The position numbers and the translations under genes are program-made. Positions 1-11,345 of a stretch of 64,000 nt of DNA are shown here, one piece after another (the stretch's first letter is position 1; each line of letters starts with the position of its first letter). The stretch lies in contig CP142457.1 of NCBI GenBank assembly GCA_038049695.1, positions 26,674,501 through 26,738,500 of the forward strand. Direction: 5' to 3'. The notes under the pieces were generated by a model. The model was not told the DNA's origin and did no database searches. It was given only the letters and a program-made list of their open reading frames with translations. Origin of the DNA: Cinnamomum chago. Taxonomy: Eukaryota; Streptophyta; Magnoliopsida; Laurales; Lauraceae.

Positions 1-896
1 CAGCTACCGTAGACTGAACATTTGTCATGTAGGGATTGCCATTTGAACTCCGCTGTAGAGTTATTGTTCTTCTGCATACTATGCAAATACAACCGAAAAA
101 TCCCATCTTGGTCGAGAGTAGCACGATAAATTACCAAAGTGTCAGAAGGCCATCCATCCGTTAAATTGAACGAAACTGTGTGATTCTCCCTGGCCACGTA
201 CAAGTGGCCGTTGTCATCTAAATTGAACTTGAAGAAGTCTTCGTTTTTGTATAAATTGCTGGCCGTCCAGTAGGAACTAGAATCATCATCTATAGTCCAA
301 GCAGGGGTCAGTGAAAGGCCGTCGCGATTCAAGGTGAGTCTGAACCTTCCAATTGTGTGGTTGGTTTTCGACACACTTGAAGACAACAACTCTTGCCCTT
401 GCCCTGAAGTGTACAAACGTTGGTCTGGATACAGAATAAGAGACTGGCCTGCTAAAATGGTGTCTGTAGGATAATCAAAGCTTCGCCAGATGATTTTTGA
501 ATCGGAACTGTAGAGAACAAAATTGCCATTGTCGAGCATGGAAGCAGAGTAAATGGGCTCATCCAGTGCACTAGCAATCGATTTGGTTTGGCCTCCTTCG
601 GCTGTTGACACGAGTTTGTCATCCTTCGTAAGAACCAAAGTGGCATTGGCAGGAACAAGTGGGTCGTCGGTGTTTGCAGTCCAGACCACTGTCTTGTCTG
701 CAGATCCGTCTAATAACCAGATCCCAATAGCAAAACCCTGGCCTTCTGGGTAGAACCCAAAGGCGAAATGCCCAGAAGGGGAAAGCCAAAAGGTGGGGCT
801 CCATGTTGGGTATAGCTGAGAGCCCAAGCTTATGTTTTGGGAAAGTGTTGGTTGAGCAAACAGAAAGAGGAACACGACCCATATGGTAGGTGCCAT
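1..896 (-). CDS. G-type lectin S-receptor-like Ser/Thr protein kinase, N-terminal part (runs off the left edge)
   Basis: An uninterrupted 298-codon frame starts at the ATG at 896 and is still open at base 1. Residues 1 to about 19 are a hydrophobic signal peptide (MAPTIWVVFLFLF, then QPTLS). Residues about 24-145 form a bulb-type (mannose-binding-like) lectin domain, recognisable from FAFGFYPEG, VVWTANTDDP, LDNGNFVLY and WRSFDYPTDT. The beta-rich middle (RFRLTLNRDG, FRLYLHSM) is followed by DKCSVYGS at the edge, where family members enter their EGF/PAN region before the transmembrane helix and kinase. Several N-x-S/T sites fit an extracellular domain. Family members are plasma-membrane receptors in defence and development; the ligand cannot be told. 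The start is chosen because it gives a signal peptide and is the first ATG after the promoter. The kinase half lies outside the window, so whether the gene is intact is unknown. Confidence 0.9.
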   Translation of the reverse strand, partial: MAPTIWVVFLFLFAQPTLSQNISLGSQLYPTWSPTFWLSPSGHFAFGFYPEGQGFAIGIWLLDGSADKTVVWTANTDDPLVPANATLVLTKDDKLVSTAEGGQTKSIASALDEPIYSASMLDNGNFVLYSSDSKIIWRSFDYPTDTILAGQSLILYPDQRLYTSGQGQELLSSSVSKTNHTIGRFRLTLNRDGLSLTPAWTIDDDSSSYWTASNLYKNEDFFKFNLDDNGHLYVARENHTVSFNLTDGWPSDTLVIYRATLDQDGIFRLYLHSMQKNNNSTAEFKWQSLHDKCSVYGS

Positions 897-972
897 CTCA
901 TGTGTGTGTACAGATAGATGTGATCCCACCCAAAGATTGGATATAAGACTAATATTATTGATTAGATGCTCA

Positions 973-981
973 ATTTTATAG
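973..981 (-). promoter_or_regulatory. TATA box of the lectin receptor kinase
   Basis: On the minus strand this reads CTATAAAAT, about 80 bp upstream of the ATG at 896, a normal distance allowing a short 5' leader. The upstream sequence to about 1300 is AT-rich, with an A-tract at 1262-1276. Confidence 0.5.
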
Positions 982-1330
982 TTGAACAAACTCTTACTAG
1001 AGAAAAATTTGAGAAAACTCACTGATTTTGTAGAGTTCCAATACCTTTATACTCATAAATTCATAAATATGATGCGATGGCTTATCCCCTTATAATTATA
1101 AATGTCGTGTTTCTTTAGAAGAATCTCAAAACTTTAACCACCTATTAAATGGCCTTTGGAATTCCTTTAATTACAACCTATTTTCTTTTTGCTAGAGTTT
1201 ATAATTTTGGATGCTCAAATATAAAAGAGGATTCAAGAATTGAACATCTTGGACTTTAATCAAAAAAAAAAAAAAAACACGTTGGAGAATTCAAAAACTC
1301 TTCTGAGAAATGTGTCAAGAGGGTAATGCT

Positions 1331-1500
1331 TAGGGATGAAAGTGGGCCGGGCCGAGCCGGGCCGGGCCTTGACAGGCCCTAGGCTCGGCCCTAGTATTTT
1401 TCAGTAGGCCCTAGCTCGACCCGAGTTAGAGAGGGCCTCAAAAACCTTGGCTCAGGCTCGGCTCTTATTAAGTTATGAGGCCCTAGGGCCGAGTTCAAAT
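1331..1500. mobile_element. GGGCC-rich terminus, possible hAT-type element end
   Basis: The sequence begins TAGGGATGAAAGTGGGCCGG and continues with nested GGGCC/GGCCC runs (gccgggcc, ggccctag, ggctcggccc). Some plant hAT elements start TAGGG(A/G)TG followed by a GGCCC-rich stretch. A matching opposite terminus was not found. The motif taggccctagggcc recurs at about 2303-2317 and may mark the right side, so this could be a truncated copy. No coding sequence is visible inside. Confidence 0.3.
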
Positions 1501-1979
1501 GATATAGCACTAGCTGAAAGAAAATATTTTCAGGAAAAAAAAATCCTGTAGGAATTCAAAGAAATCTACATGTGCAAACCAGAACAAAAAATGGTCAAAT
1601 GCATGCATTCATCCCATATTCCCATTCCCATAATTTGGATTGCAGCAATAAAATTAACTAAAATAAAAAAGACTCCATAAAAGCAAAGGGAGCCCAGTTC
1701 CAACACTCCATAATAGTTCAATGTTAATGTAGATGAGCATTATCAAATTCCAATAATAATACAAATCAAATTAAACTCCAATAGCATCATAGAATAAAAT
1801 AAAGTATTCGGCTAGCATCATAAAATAAAGTCTCCAACATTACCAGCATCACCTATAACAACAACAATAGAGCATTGTTAATAAATAATAATAACAACAA
1901 AGGAAATGTTGTTCCAGAGTTACAAGACTTAAAAAAATGTCTTCTAGACCATTAATATACATGCATCCTCAAGGTTGTT

Positions 1980-2303
1980 TAGGGATTATTTATATTGGAT
2001 TAAAATTAGGGTTTAGGTTTAGTGCTTAGGTTTAGGATTTATGGATTATTTAGTATCATAGATTCATATATGCATTATATACTGTACAGTGTATACATAT
2101 ATATAATATATGGATTAATATATGTAGGCCCTATGGCTTACTGCTTAGGTTTAGGATTTATGGATTATTTAGTGTTTAGGGTTTAGAAATTATTTATATT
2201 GATTAAAACTAAGGTTTAGAATTTATGGATTATGTTATATTATATATGTATTATATATTGTATAGTGTACATATATATAATATATGTATTAATATATGTA
2301 GGC
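1980..2303. repeat. Two tandem AT-rich units with telomere-like motifs
   Basis: Two related units (about 1980-2128 and 2129-2303) each carry gcttaggtttaggatttatggatta or a close variant, then a block of the form gtgta(c)atatatataatat, then a terminal aatatatgtaggccct. Interspersed tttaggg/tttagg strings resemble the plant telomere repeat but are degenerate and internal. No coding potential. Confidence 0.5.
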
Positions 2304-3420
2304 CCTAGGGCCAAAAAAATCCGGTGCAATCAGGACGAAAATGAATGAATATTAAATCATTGTTCTTTTAAAAAAAAATCTAAATCAAAACCACTTAAAA
2401 TAACTATTTATTAATTTGGCCGGCTAAAGTGGCATTAGTGCTCAACAGTGGAACCGACCGGCCCCTGTTGAAATTGAAATAGGATATATTCTCATAATGG
2501 AATCGGGATCTCTCAAGGGATTTGACCGTAGGGCTTGATGAATTATGATCATGCGAGGCCCAGTGCAGATGGGCTACACGTTTCGGTGTACGTACGACGT
2601 GACGTGCAAGTGGAAGGCAAGCTTTCAGGACGTACTACTTGCTAGTGGAAGGCCGGCTTTCGTGACTTGGTCTTTTGCAGGACGAAAACGATCAAGTGAG
2701 TACCATCGATGTGGTTGCTCTGCTAATTTAGGACTTTTTAGGATTTTGGACATACTAGATGTGGCTCATCTGTGAGAGATCCAAGTCAATAAATAATAAA
2801 TAATCTTACCGTGGGTCCATTTTAAGGCCTTCTCTATCTAAAAAGGGCATGTTAGTTTAGAAGAACTGAGAGATTTCTTGTTTTGGAGAATTCTGAAAAT
2901 TTTAAAAGCTGCTCTCTAAAGTAAAATTTCAAATGCCCAACCCGCCTCTAGGAATTGAAATGTTGGAATTATAGGAATTCATAAGGGTAAAAGTGTCTTT
3001 TCATGTGGTTTGAGATTTTGAATTCTTACAACAAACAGTACATTTAAAATGCTCAAGAGATAAGATGTCACATCATGTCATAAATCCCCAACAAACCCAA
3101 ATCCTTGTCTCAGAAATTCCTTTAGCCAAACAGGCCCAAAAGTGTTCTCTTTTTCGTTTTGGTGGTGCAAAGGCCCGTCATAACTCCAGAAGCAAATGAC
3201 GAAAGGAAGACCATTTCACATGAAAACTTAGGGGAATTTTACCCTCTAACCTAGACAAATTATAGGTCAACGCAGTCAACTCCACAGTGGAGCTCACTTA
3301 TTAAAAAATTATGAGCAGCTCAAAATGAGTATTCTCACGGTGTATAGGATGTCCTTAAAATGCATTTCAAGAAGAGCTGGCCAAACCATTAGCTTGACCA
3401 TAAAATGAATGAATGAATGT
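2304..3420. other. Intergenic, no recognised gene
   Basis: AT-rich sequence without a credible ORF. A short partial duplication (gtggaaggcaagctttc near 2609 and gtggaaggccggctttc near 2645) and a possible MITE-like end (aattcctttagccaaacagg near 3117) are the only structure I noticed. Confidence 0.4.
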
Positions 3421-3440
3421 GTTTCAGGTGACACACACAG

Positions 3441-6400
3441 GTGCACCCAAGTCCCTAGTTGCCCTAGAAAGCACTTTAGTGCATATTTATGTAGGTTTCG
3501 CTCTACCATTCATAGTTCCGACCCAACCTTAGCCCGAAAATGATTTGAAACCAACATAAGCCCACTTGGCCCCTAAAAGAGACCTGGGTGCACCTGTGTG
3601 TGCGCCCAAGTCCCCAGACCAACATGGGCGCACCTATGTGGGCGCCCAAGTCCCCGAAACCCTAAATCTACCTTGGTTTACGTCAAGCCTCTAGAAACTC
3701 GTACACATAGCAACCCTAACCCCTCTTCCACGCCAAAACCCATATAAAGAGACCTCTTATACTACTTTGCAAAAAGAGGCTACCAAAAAAATAGGAAAAG
3801 AGAGAGTAGCCACCATAGAGGAAGCTTTAGATCTAGCTAGAAGAAAGGAGAAGAGGAGCCTTCTGGTTTCCAAGATCAGCAATGGAGAAGGTTTCCAAAA
3901 GCCATGGACTTGCGCAAAAGCTTCATTCTAGGACTTGAAGAATACAACCCAAACCGGTATTTCTAGATTTAGTTCTCTTCAATTAGTATTCAGCACTATT
4001 AATGATTAGAAACATGCTTAGGATCATGCATACATTGTAGATCTACACTAATAACAGTACTTCTTAGTAGATCTGACATCTAATAGTCATTCATCATTAG
4101 TAATATGCTTAGGATCATCTATAGGTTGTAGATCTGCATCATTTTCACCATATTGAACTCGTGATTAGGATAGATTTACATTCATATCATTTTATTAGGA
4201 AAAATCTGAATTTGAGGAAGAAAGAGTGCAACAGAGCACTTGGACGCAACTGTGGGTGCGACCAAGTCCCTGCATAGGGTTTTTAACCCCGATTTTCATA
4301 TCGCGTGCCCTTCCTTTCTCAGATCTGAATTCATTCTCATACATATTGATATCGGGACCTTCGGATCTGTAACTCTGAGTTTGAAATCACGTGAAAAGCG
4401 TTGGAAAAAGGGAGTGAAAGAGGAAAAAAGTGCAGCAGAGCACTTGGGCGCAACTGTAGGTGCGCCCAAGTCCTTGCATGGGATTTTGACCCCGATTTTC
4501 ATATCGCGTATATTTCATTCCTTAGATTTGAATTCGTTCTCATACATATTGCTATCGGGACCTTCGGATCTGTAACTTTGTGTTCCAAATCACGCGAAAA
4601 GCATTGAGAAAAAGAAACAAAAGAGGAAGAAAAGTGCAGGAAAGCACTTGGGCGCACCTGTGAATGCATTCTAGTTTCAACCCCGATTTCCCGTCACGCG
4701 TGCATTCTGGTTCTTAGATCCGAGTCTATCTTCATAAAAATTGATATTAAAGCCTTCGGATTTGTGGAAAGAGGACTATATGCATCGTTAAAAAGGAAGG
4801 AAAAGAAAGGAAGAAAGAATACAGGTACTTGGGCGCCACTGTGAGTGCGTCCAAGTCTCTGCAAAGGGATCTGTCCCTCAAATCTTAGTCCTCACATCAC
4901 CATTTTCAAACCCGGAAGTTTTGATATCATTGATTCATATTAGGACTCTTCATTTGGTCGCTAATTGTTAGAAATCGTGTTAGAAATTGCATTGGAATAT
5001 CGCTGAAAATTGCAAGTGCATCACAACCCGCAGAGGAGATACTTGGGTGCCACTGTGTGTGCGCCCAAGTAGTGAAAAGACACTTAGGCGCCCTTGTGTA
5101 TGCGCCCAAGTCCCTAATACGTCTTCCGGCCCGCATTTTCCACATCTTGCATTTCATTTAAATTGTTGCTGAATCTCTGTGATGATTATAACTGATTATT
5201 GAGTTTCTAGACTTCGAATTATTGAATCATTACACTTTAAGTTAGGTTACATTAATATTGCACACCAAAAAAATCACAAAAGCATAAAACTCTTCCCTCT
5301 TATCTTACTCTTTAGTAATTAGAGAAGAGAACCAAAAAAATTAAAAGAACTAGAAAAATCTATAAAAAATAATAGATATTAGGTAGATAATCCGAGGTTA
5401 TTCTATTCGTGCCAAAGCGAGTTAATCAATCCTAATAAAATACTTTAACTAAAACCCCTAATTAAAAACTTTAAGCAATCCCTAATCAACAAAACTATAA
5501 TCAAAACCCTAATTAATAAACCTTAATCACTCAAAGATCCAATTAAAATCTCAATTAATACATTTAAACAACAAGCCTTTAATTCAAGCCTTAATTTACA
5601 AAGTCAAATTAATAAAATCATAACCTGAACTTCAAACTCAAATCAAACTTTAATTCAAACCATAACCGACACAATTATAATTGACAACCCCCACCTAAAT
5701 TCAAACTTTAAGACCCTAGTCAAAACCTAATTAAAGACAATAAGACCAAACCACACCCAGAGAATAAAGACATTCTCTCAACCAAGGAACGAGTTAGAAT
5801 ACCCGAATCCGATTTTGAAACACCCTAGAATCGAACGAATCAGTAGCTTCACAACAGGCAGACTGTGCCCAAGTCATCTCAGACACCTAGGCGCCCATAC
5901 AGGTGTGCCCAACCCTTTTTGGTTCTACCCTGAGACACGCATTGGTTGCGTTTCAACTCCCGAACTTAAATCACAGTCACGCTTAACGTTTATAGACTCA
6001 AAACCAATCCAGGATACATAATTATTGATATATATCACCTGAAACTCCAAGCCTAAGTGAACAAAATCTCGGAACAAACCAAAACCCACGAGTCGCCCAG
6101 GGGACATAGGCGCCACCACAAGTGCGCCCCAAGTCCCATTATAGCCTTCGGGACTACCGAATTCCTATTCACTTCCAAATCTCGATCCAAACCATTTCCC
6201 CAGAACCATCACAGAACCTATAACAACCTTAAAATCAAAACCTTAATCAACTTAGACCCATCTGGGACTTCGAATCAAAGTCAGACGACCAAAGAACATC
6301 AAGCCACCACTTGGGAGCCACTACTGGTGCGCCCAAGTGCATAGAACCACTTAGGCGCACATATAAATGCGCCCAAGTCCTCTGTCAAAATCAAGTTGTG

Positions 6401-6623
6401 AAATTCAGTTACATTTCGAGTTTCGGACTTAAGATCATTGAAATAAAACAACCCAAAACCTAAAACAACATCAAAACAAAGACTTGCATCAAATAGAAAC
6501 CCTACGAACTCCGAAGATCAAGTCAATTCATCACCACCAGCCAAGCCACACGAGACTTGGCACTTGATAGTTGCGCCCAAGTCACCAGAGTGACCTCGGC
6601 TCAACCATAAGTGCGCCCAAGTC
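3441..6623. repeat. Dispersed array of GC-rich quasi-palindromes (GCGCCCAAGT half-sites)
   Basis: About 15 copies of a roughly 32-bp motif: a left arm near ACTTGGGCGC, a spacer of about 8-12 bp (often ACCTGTGTG-like), and a right arm TGCGCCCAAGTCC. Clear copies lie at about 3582-3613, 3622-3653, 4239-4270, 4441-4472, 4829-4857, 5041-5071, 5082-5113, 6105-6136, 6309-6339, 6350-6381 and 6592-6623; half or weak copies lie at 3441, 4644, 5868-5912 and 6554. Two of them (4239, 4441) sit in roughly 200-bp units that also share ccccgattttcatatcgcg. The background is AT-rich, so the motifs stand out in composition. I do not recognise the family. The nearby TATA motif suggests an LTR or UTR of an unclassified retroelement. 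Confidence 0.6.
3739..3748 (+). promoter_or_regulatory. Possible TATA box of an unclassified repeat element
   Basis: ccatataaag is followed by an A/G-rich leader-like stretch (aaaaagaggc, ggaaaagagagag), as in LTR R regions. No downstream ORF is obvious, so this is a suggestion only. Confidence 0.3.
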
Positions 6624-6629
6624 TTCTGT

Positions 6630-7320
6630 CAATCCTATTTCACCGATTTCGACATCTTTTAATCATTTGAAGTAAAACCTGAAATTATAGAACCTTCAAC
6701 AACTAAAACAGAACCTTAATATATTTAAAAAACACATTAATCAAAACCTTAATCCATCCCTAAATCACTCTTAACCAACCTTCAACATGGATCAAATTAA
6801 CCGAATCAATTAAGATCATAACCAAATTCCTTGGGCATAATTATCAAACTTAGGATGTTTGCACTTTAGGATTAGATTAGAATATCTTGCTAGATAGATT
6901 AGAGCATTAGGCTCCGTCCCATCACTTTTCCTGTTCCGTTAAGGGACCGGGAAAGCTAATGTGGGCGGTGTAAGACCTTAGGTTAGGATTAATCCGATGA
7001 TCAGTAATAAAGCACTAATCACATAAGTCCAAGTAAAATTCCCCTAGTTAGGCCCTTCTAGCCCAATATTAAAAATCCATAAAAACTATAAAACCAACAA
7101 AATAAACCCCAAAAGATTTTTCCTTTGTTTCTTCATTCCTCCACCTTAGGTGCCAGATATTTAATCGAACTTAATGATAAACGGGAATGAAGAACTGATT
7201 TCTAAAATTGAATAAATGAGACTAATAAGATGAGATGAGCGATTTCACACACTTTGCATATTTTTATTTTGGCCCATCGACCACCTCTAAATCATTCACG
7301 GCCCATCGGCCCCCTTTAAA
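6630..7320. other. No recognised gene
   Basis: AT-rich sequence containing a short GC-richer block (about 6900-6980, ggctccgtcccatcac and gggaccgggaaagc). Just before the PMD-like reading frame at 7321 are two copies of a ggcccatcg(a/g)cc motif (7271 and 7301). Confidence 0.4.
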
Positions 7321-9680
7321 ATGAACACTTCCATAGATGAATGGCGATTTCCCTCCCCAGAGGGATCAAAATTCACAAAATTCACATCCGACAGCTACCA
7401 GGGTTCTGATCATCCATCGGTTGATTTGAGACCGGTGGGCCTTGTCATTTTCAGAGATGATGGCAACAACTGGGTAAAACCCTTCCAGCTTCGCGGCCGT
7501 TTCAGTGCTGACTTAGACTGGAAGTCATGAATTGATCATGTCTTACAGATTGGTGGCGCCATTCTGAAGGAAGCTGAGATATTTGATGCGGTCCGCGCTT
7601 TTAGGGAGACTGTGATCTTCTCCGACGAAGCCTTCAAGGCCATGTTGGAGTCGTTTCTCCCACAAACCTACATCTTCGTTGTCACGAATGGTGGATTAGT
7701 TTCTCTTTGAAGGAGCCGAGCGCCAACACTGGGCTGTCTATCCTCGGCAAACTCTATGAAGAGTTAATGCCTATCAACAGTGTCCTGGAGGAATAATCTG
7801 AGGAGTTTCGGCTTCTGTACTTTCAGCATGTTGCCTTCTATGGTTTTTTGAAGTAGAAGGAGGGCATGAAAGTTAGGTCCAGCAATTGGAGGAGTTTTAG
7901 CTTGTCGTCCCCCAAATTCTTTGATAGTAGAGAGTCTTCTGACGGCATAACCCAGGAAGCCAGGGCTAAGAATCCGGGTTCGAAGAAGACTTCCGTTATG
8001 CGCGAAGATTTGAAGAACTTCTTCGCGGCCACAAATGTCATTTGTTTTGACATTGCGCTGCGGAGAGATCTCGCTGTTTACTTCACTTATTGGTTAGGTG
8101 AGGCTGTTTTTGCTGGTGGAGATGGCACACACATCATGCCGCATTGTATTTATCCGGCTTGTCAAATGGCGTTTGGAGAGCAGCTTGCTTTAGTGCCTGC
8201 TCTTTACTCCTATTTGTGCACCGAACTGCAGGCTGTCGCTTTTCTGGTTCGACTTGGGCTCCCTATGAATAGGGTATTTTCAGCCCATGTATTTTATTCG
8301 TGGTATGTGTACCACTGTCCTAACTTCCACAAGTTGGGTGTTGCACAGGATGATGACCCTTTTATGACTCAATTGGCTCGAGGGACAACCATCTTCGAAT
8401 CACTTTTGTCTGCCCGTATGAGGATTCGACGGTATCAAGATGTTGAGATAGGGTAGTCTTCTGTGAAGCTTTCTTCGGATTTGCAGAGGAAGGCTTTTGA
8501 TTTCGGTGTCTCTCGCAACTCCACCAGGGCATGGTCGGGAAGACATTAATCATTGACCAACACAGAGAAGAAGTGGCTCTTCAACATATGTGTTGGCACA
8601 ATGGTGTATCGTAGACATCTTTTTGTTGACATCCAGTCGTATGTCCCTTCATGCTTTGTGTTGTAGTTGGGCTTCTATTAAGGCGTTGTTAGAGCGCCTT
8701 CGAGTATGGTGAAGCGGTTTGGAGGCTTGTAGGACGGGAGAAATGCATGGGGTTTTCATAGTGTAGAGGACATTACCGCCATGATTTCTTATCCTGAGTT
8801 GCCCACTTTACGGACTACCGGCTTCATGAAATGGTTCGCGGAGAAATGTTCGGTGTACCGGGGGCTTTCCAAGAAGGAGCTTGATGTTAAGCAGTCTTCT
8901 GGGATCATATAGTGTCCGGCAAGAGGAATTTCTGGCCTTCCTTTCTAGAGAAAAGCATAGGATAGGCTTTTCAATAAGCAGGACGTCATCAGATCTAAAG
9001 TTGTCCGAGAAGTACGTGGTGAGGTCTTAGAACAGCATGAGTTGGAGGAAGCCGAGATCGAAGCTTGGATGCAAGCAGAGCGGAAATGGGCTTCCGTGAA
9101 GTCCACTTACAAGAGCAGACCGTCCAGCGAGGGGTCGAGTGAGACATGATTTTGACAGTGAGGCACATTCTTTAAGAAAACTATCCCGTAGAGGAAAGAG
9201 GAAGATAGGGCAGCGCCATAATAAGAGACGGCATGAAGACTCTCGTGATCTGGAAGTTCTTCTCACCATTACCGAAGAGGTGTCAGGGAGTGCTGACGAG
9301 CCTTTAGAAAAGAGGAGCCGAAAAGAAAAGACCGTTGGTTAAGGTATGATTCTTCTTCCTTCTCTTTCCATTTCTTTTCTTTCATGGATACTTTTTTGTT
9401 TTGATTTGCTGCTTTCTTTCTTCTTTTTTTTCAGTAGGGAATGATGAATTGGTGATGCATGAGGTTTCGACCAATGAGGCGGTGACGGATCCGATTGCGG
9501 CATCTGAAGAAGAACCAAGGGACCCTAGAGTGGTTCCAGAATCATCACCCGATATGACTACTTCTGTTTTTTTTTTTTTTTTTTGTGTGTGCCGTCATTT
9601 GCTGACATATTGCTTATTTTCTTGTCAGCTAAGTTGCCACAGGATTCTGACGACTTTGAACCATCCATGGATGCAACTTT
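7321..9680 (+). pseudogene. Decayed plant-mobile-domain (PMD) gene, relative of the retrotransposon accessory gene
   Basis: A frame opening MNTSIDEWRFPSPEG runs to DLDWKS, then a TGA (7528-7530) where a Trp codon is expected. It resumes with IDHVLQIGGAILKEAEIFDA and ESFLPQTYIFV, matching the PMD pattern. The 7866-8456 frame carries YFTYWLGEAVFAGGDG and CIYPACQMAFGEQLALVPAL, matching the second half of PMD proteins. Further stops and frame changes break it. From 9139 it is homologous to the accessory gene at 33 kb: DFDSEAHS, RRGKRKIGQRHNKRRHED, TEEVSGSADEPLEKRSR, then after an intron VMHEVSTNEAVTDPIAASEEE, then after another intron LPQDSDDFEPSMDA. Intron positions match those at 33 kb, but the first donor is altered and the second is AT instead of GT. 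Exon 3 ends abruptly at about 9680 against an LTR. PMD proteins are plant nuclear factors often linked to transposons. Confidence 0.75.
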
Positions 9681-9681
9681 T

Positions 9682-10185
9682 TGCTGACACAAAAAATGCC
9701 ACTTTACCTCTTCGTATACTTTCAACATCAAGAAATTACATGAAGTCGTATCCTACCACAAGCAGGCAATGCTACTTCAACCATCAAATCTTGTCAGAAT
9801 CAAACAAAAACCGCAATATTCTTCAAAACAACCAAAAGAAGAGTACACATGAAGTTTCGGGCCATTTTAATAGTACTTGTCCTAACTTCACTCTTCCAGC
9901 AGCTGAACAGGAGCTCCAGACGGCGGTGAAGTTAGAGACATCGGTTCACAAAATAGAGCACACAGTTGGCCTTAAAATGCCACTAGAAGGCTTTACATCA
10001 AATTCTACGCCATTCCGACGCTGTTTGGCCCCAAAAGCAAACGCCGCAGCAAAATCAGCTCTCCCGACGGCGACAGCATCGAAGACATCAGATCTTCGAT
10101 CAGAACCTATGGATGGTCTCAAAATACTTCCAAAAGGCTCTATGTCAATTTTCAGGTCGAACCAAGCCAGTAGTCAAGGCTATTG
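9682..10185 (+). mobile_element. Degenerate Tat-type LTR, U3 start
   Basis: TGCTGACACAAAAAATGCCA is followed by sequence parallel to the minus strand of the LTR ending at 31199: the same order of blocks for ...CACTTTrCCTCTTC..., ATCTTGTCAGAATCAAACAA, and ACATGAAGTTTCGGG. It therefore begins at the canonical TG of this LTR family in plus orientation. Similarity fades after about 9920 and is interrupted near 10190. It directly abuts the broken third exon of the PMD-like gene. Confidence 0.65.
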
Positions 10186-10189
10186 CTAA

Positions 10190-11345
10190 GCAATACATAG
10201 AGCCTTCGATCAGAGCCTATGGATGGTCTCAAAGTTTCTATTGTAAAGGTCTAGCTATGATTTGATGAATCCATTACATGCATTTCACTTTGAATTGCTT
10301 TGTTGTTTTGGATTCGTCATTTAGATTCAAACCAAGTTAGTTTTAACTTTGATATCATAATGGTTTCATGCTTTGTTAAAACTTTGATTTCTCTCATAGC
10401 ATGAATCTCATACTTGGTTGAATCTCTGGCTAGTTGTTTTCATTCCAGGAACACATGAAACTAATTTGTTTTGAAAACAACTATGCTCATGCATCACATG
10501 TATTAGATTTGGAATTTCAAAACAACTTGTGATCCATTGATTGTCATATCATTAACAAGTTATTTTTGTACATGTGATTGGCATTATACTTTAATCAAAA
10601 CATTTGTAATTTAAACTTTCAAAAGTTTCATTGAGCTATCATTTTTAAACTTGATTGAAGTTTTCACACAAACACATTGTACATTCATCTTTGCATTACA
10701 TAGTGTGTTGTCTGAGTTAGATTTACACTTTTATATCCGCCTATTTAGAGGCATTGTATTGAGCCAAAATTGTATCTCCATCAAGTGTATTATAGACACT
10801 ACTTAGAGAAAGAACCAACCTTTTGGTTGCATAGGTTATTGCTTAGCCTTAGAAAAGTATAAGTGTACGGTTAGGGGTGAACCATAAAACCCAAGAGGTT
10901 ATTGCTTAGCATTGGAAAGCATAATGTAAATGTTATTACTTAGCCTATTGAAAAGCATATATAGTCACTACAAGAAAAACTGCTTTTAGCAGGGGCTAGT
11001 GGACACCAGTAAAAGTGGTCATGGCTGCCGGTAAAACATATAGCGGCGGTCACTGTGGCCGCCGCATGGCAAGGGTATATAAGTTCGATGCTAAAAATGT
11101 ATTTTCTTATAGTGAGTGGAAATCTGGTGGGGGGTAGGATCACAAGCCGATAGTGGATGTAGGCATTGGGGCCGAACCACTATAAATCATTGTGTTATGG
11201 TGAATGCTTTATGGTGATTGTTTTTGTTAGCTTTCGCATTCTAGTTCTGAATCATCACTTGTGACTAATTGTATTAAAGAAGTTTAAAATTGAACATAAT
11301 TGGTTACTAATTAGAAGCTCACCCTATTCACCCCCCTTTAGGGTT
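10190..11345 (+). mobile_element. Copia-like LTR nested in the Tat LTR (boundaries uncertain)
   Basis: This segment is absent from the homologous LTR at 29-31 kb. It contains tandem ttattgcttagcctt-type motifs (10833, 10897, 10933) and gtggatgtaggcattggggccgaaccactat near 11153, a layout I associate with Ty1/copia LTRs. It ends in an A/C-rich stretch (cctattcacccccc). No internal coding region is present, so it would be a solo LTR. Neither terminus nor a TSD could be fixed. Confidence 0.35.
10966..11114. mobile_element. 149-bp CACTA-type MITE
   Basis: It begins CACTACAAGAAAAAC and ends TTTTCTTATAGTG, an inverted pair matching CACTA (En/Spm) termini. It is flanked on both sides by the 3-bp repeat AGT (10963-10965 and 11115-11117), the expected target-site size. 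The inside contains subterminal gcggcggtc/ggccgccgc. It is far too short to encode a transposase. Confidence 0.8.

Noticed and set aside
619..882. 87-codon minus-strand frame
   Set aside because: It overlaps the lectin receptor kinase in another frame. The kinase frame is longer and has family motifs.
1980..2050. Telomere-like tttaggg strings
   Set aside because: Degenerate, few and internal within an AT-rich repeat; not a telomere.
2545..2775. 76-codon plus-strand frame
   Set aside because: No recognisable motif, no codon or context support, and it lies in repetitive intergenic DNA.
3441..6623. CRISPR-like array
   Set aside because: Spacing is irregular, the repeats are imperfect palindromes, and the context is plant nuclear DNA.
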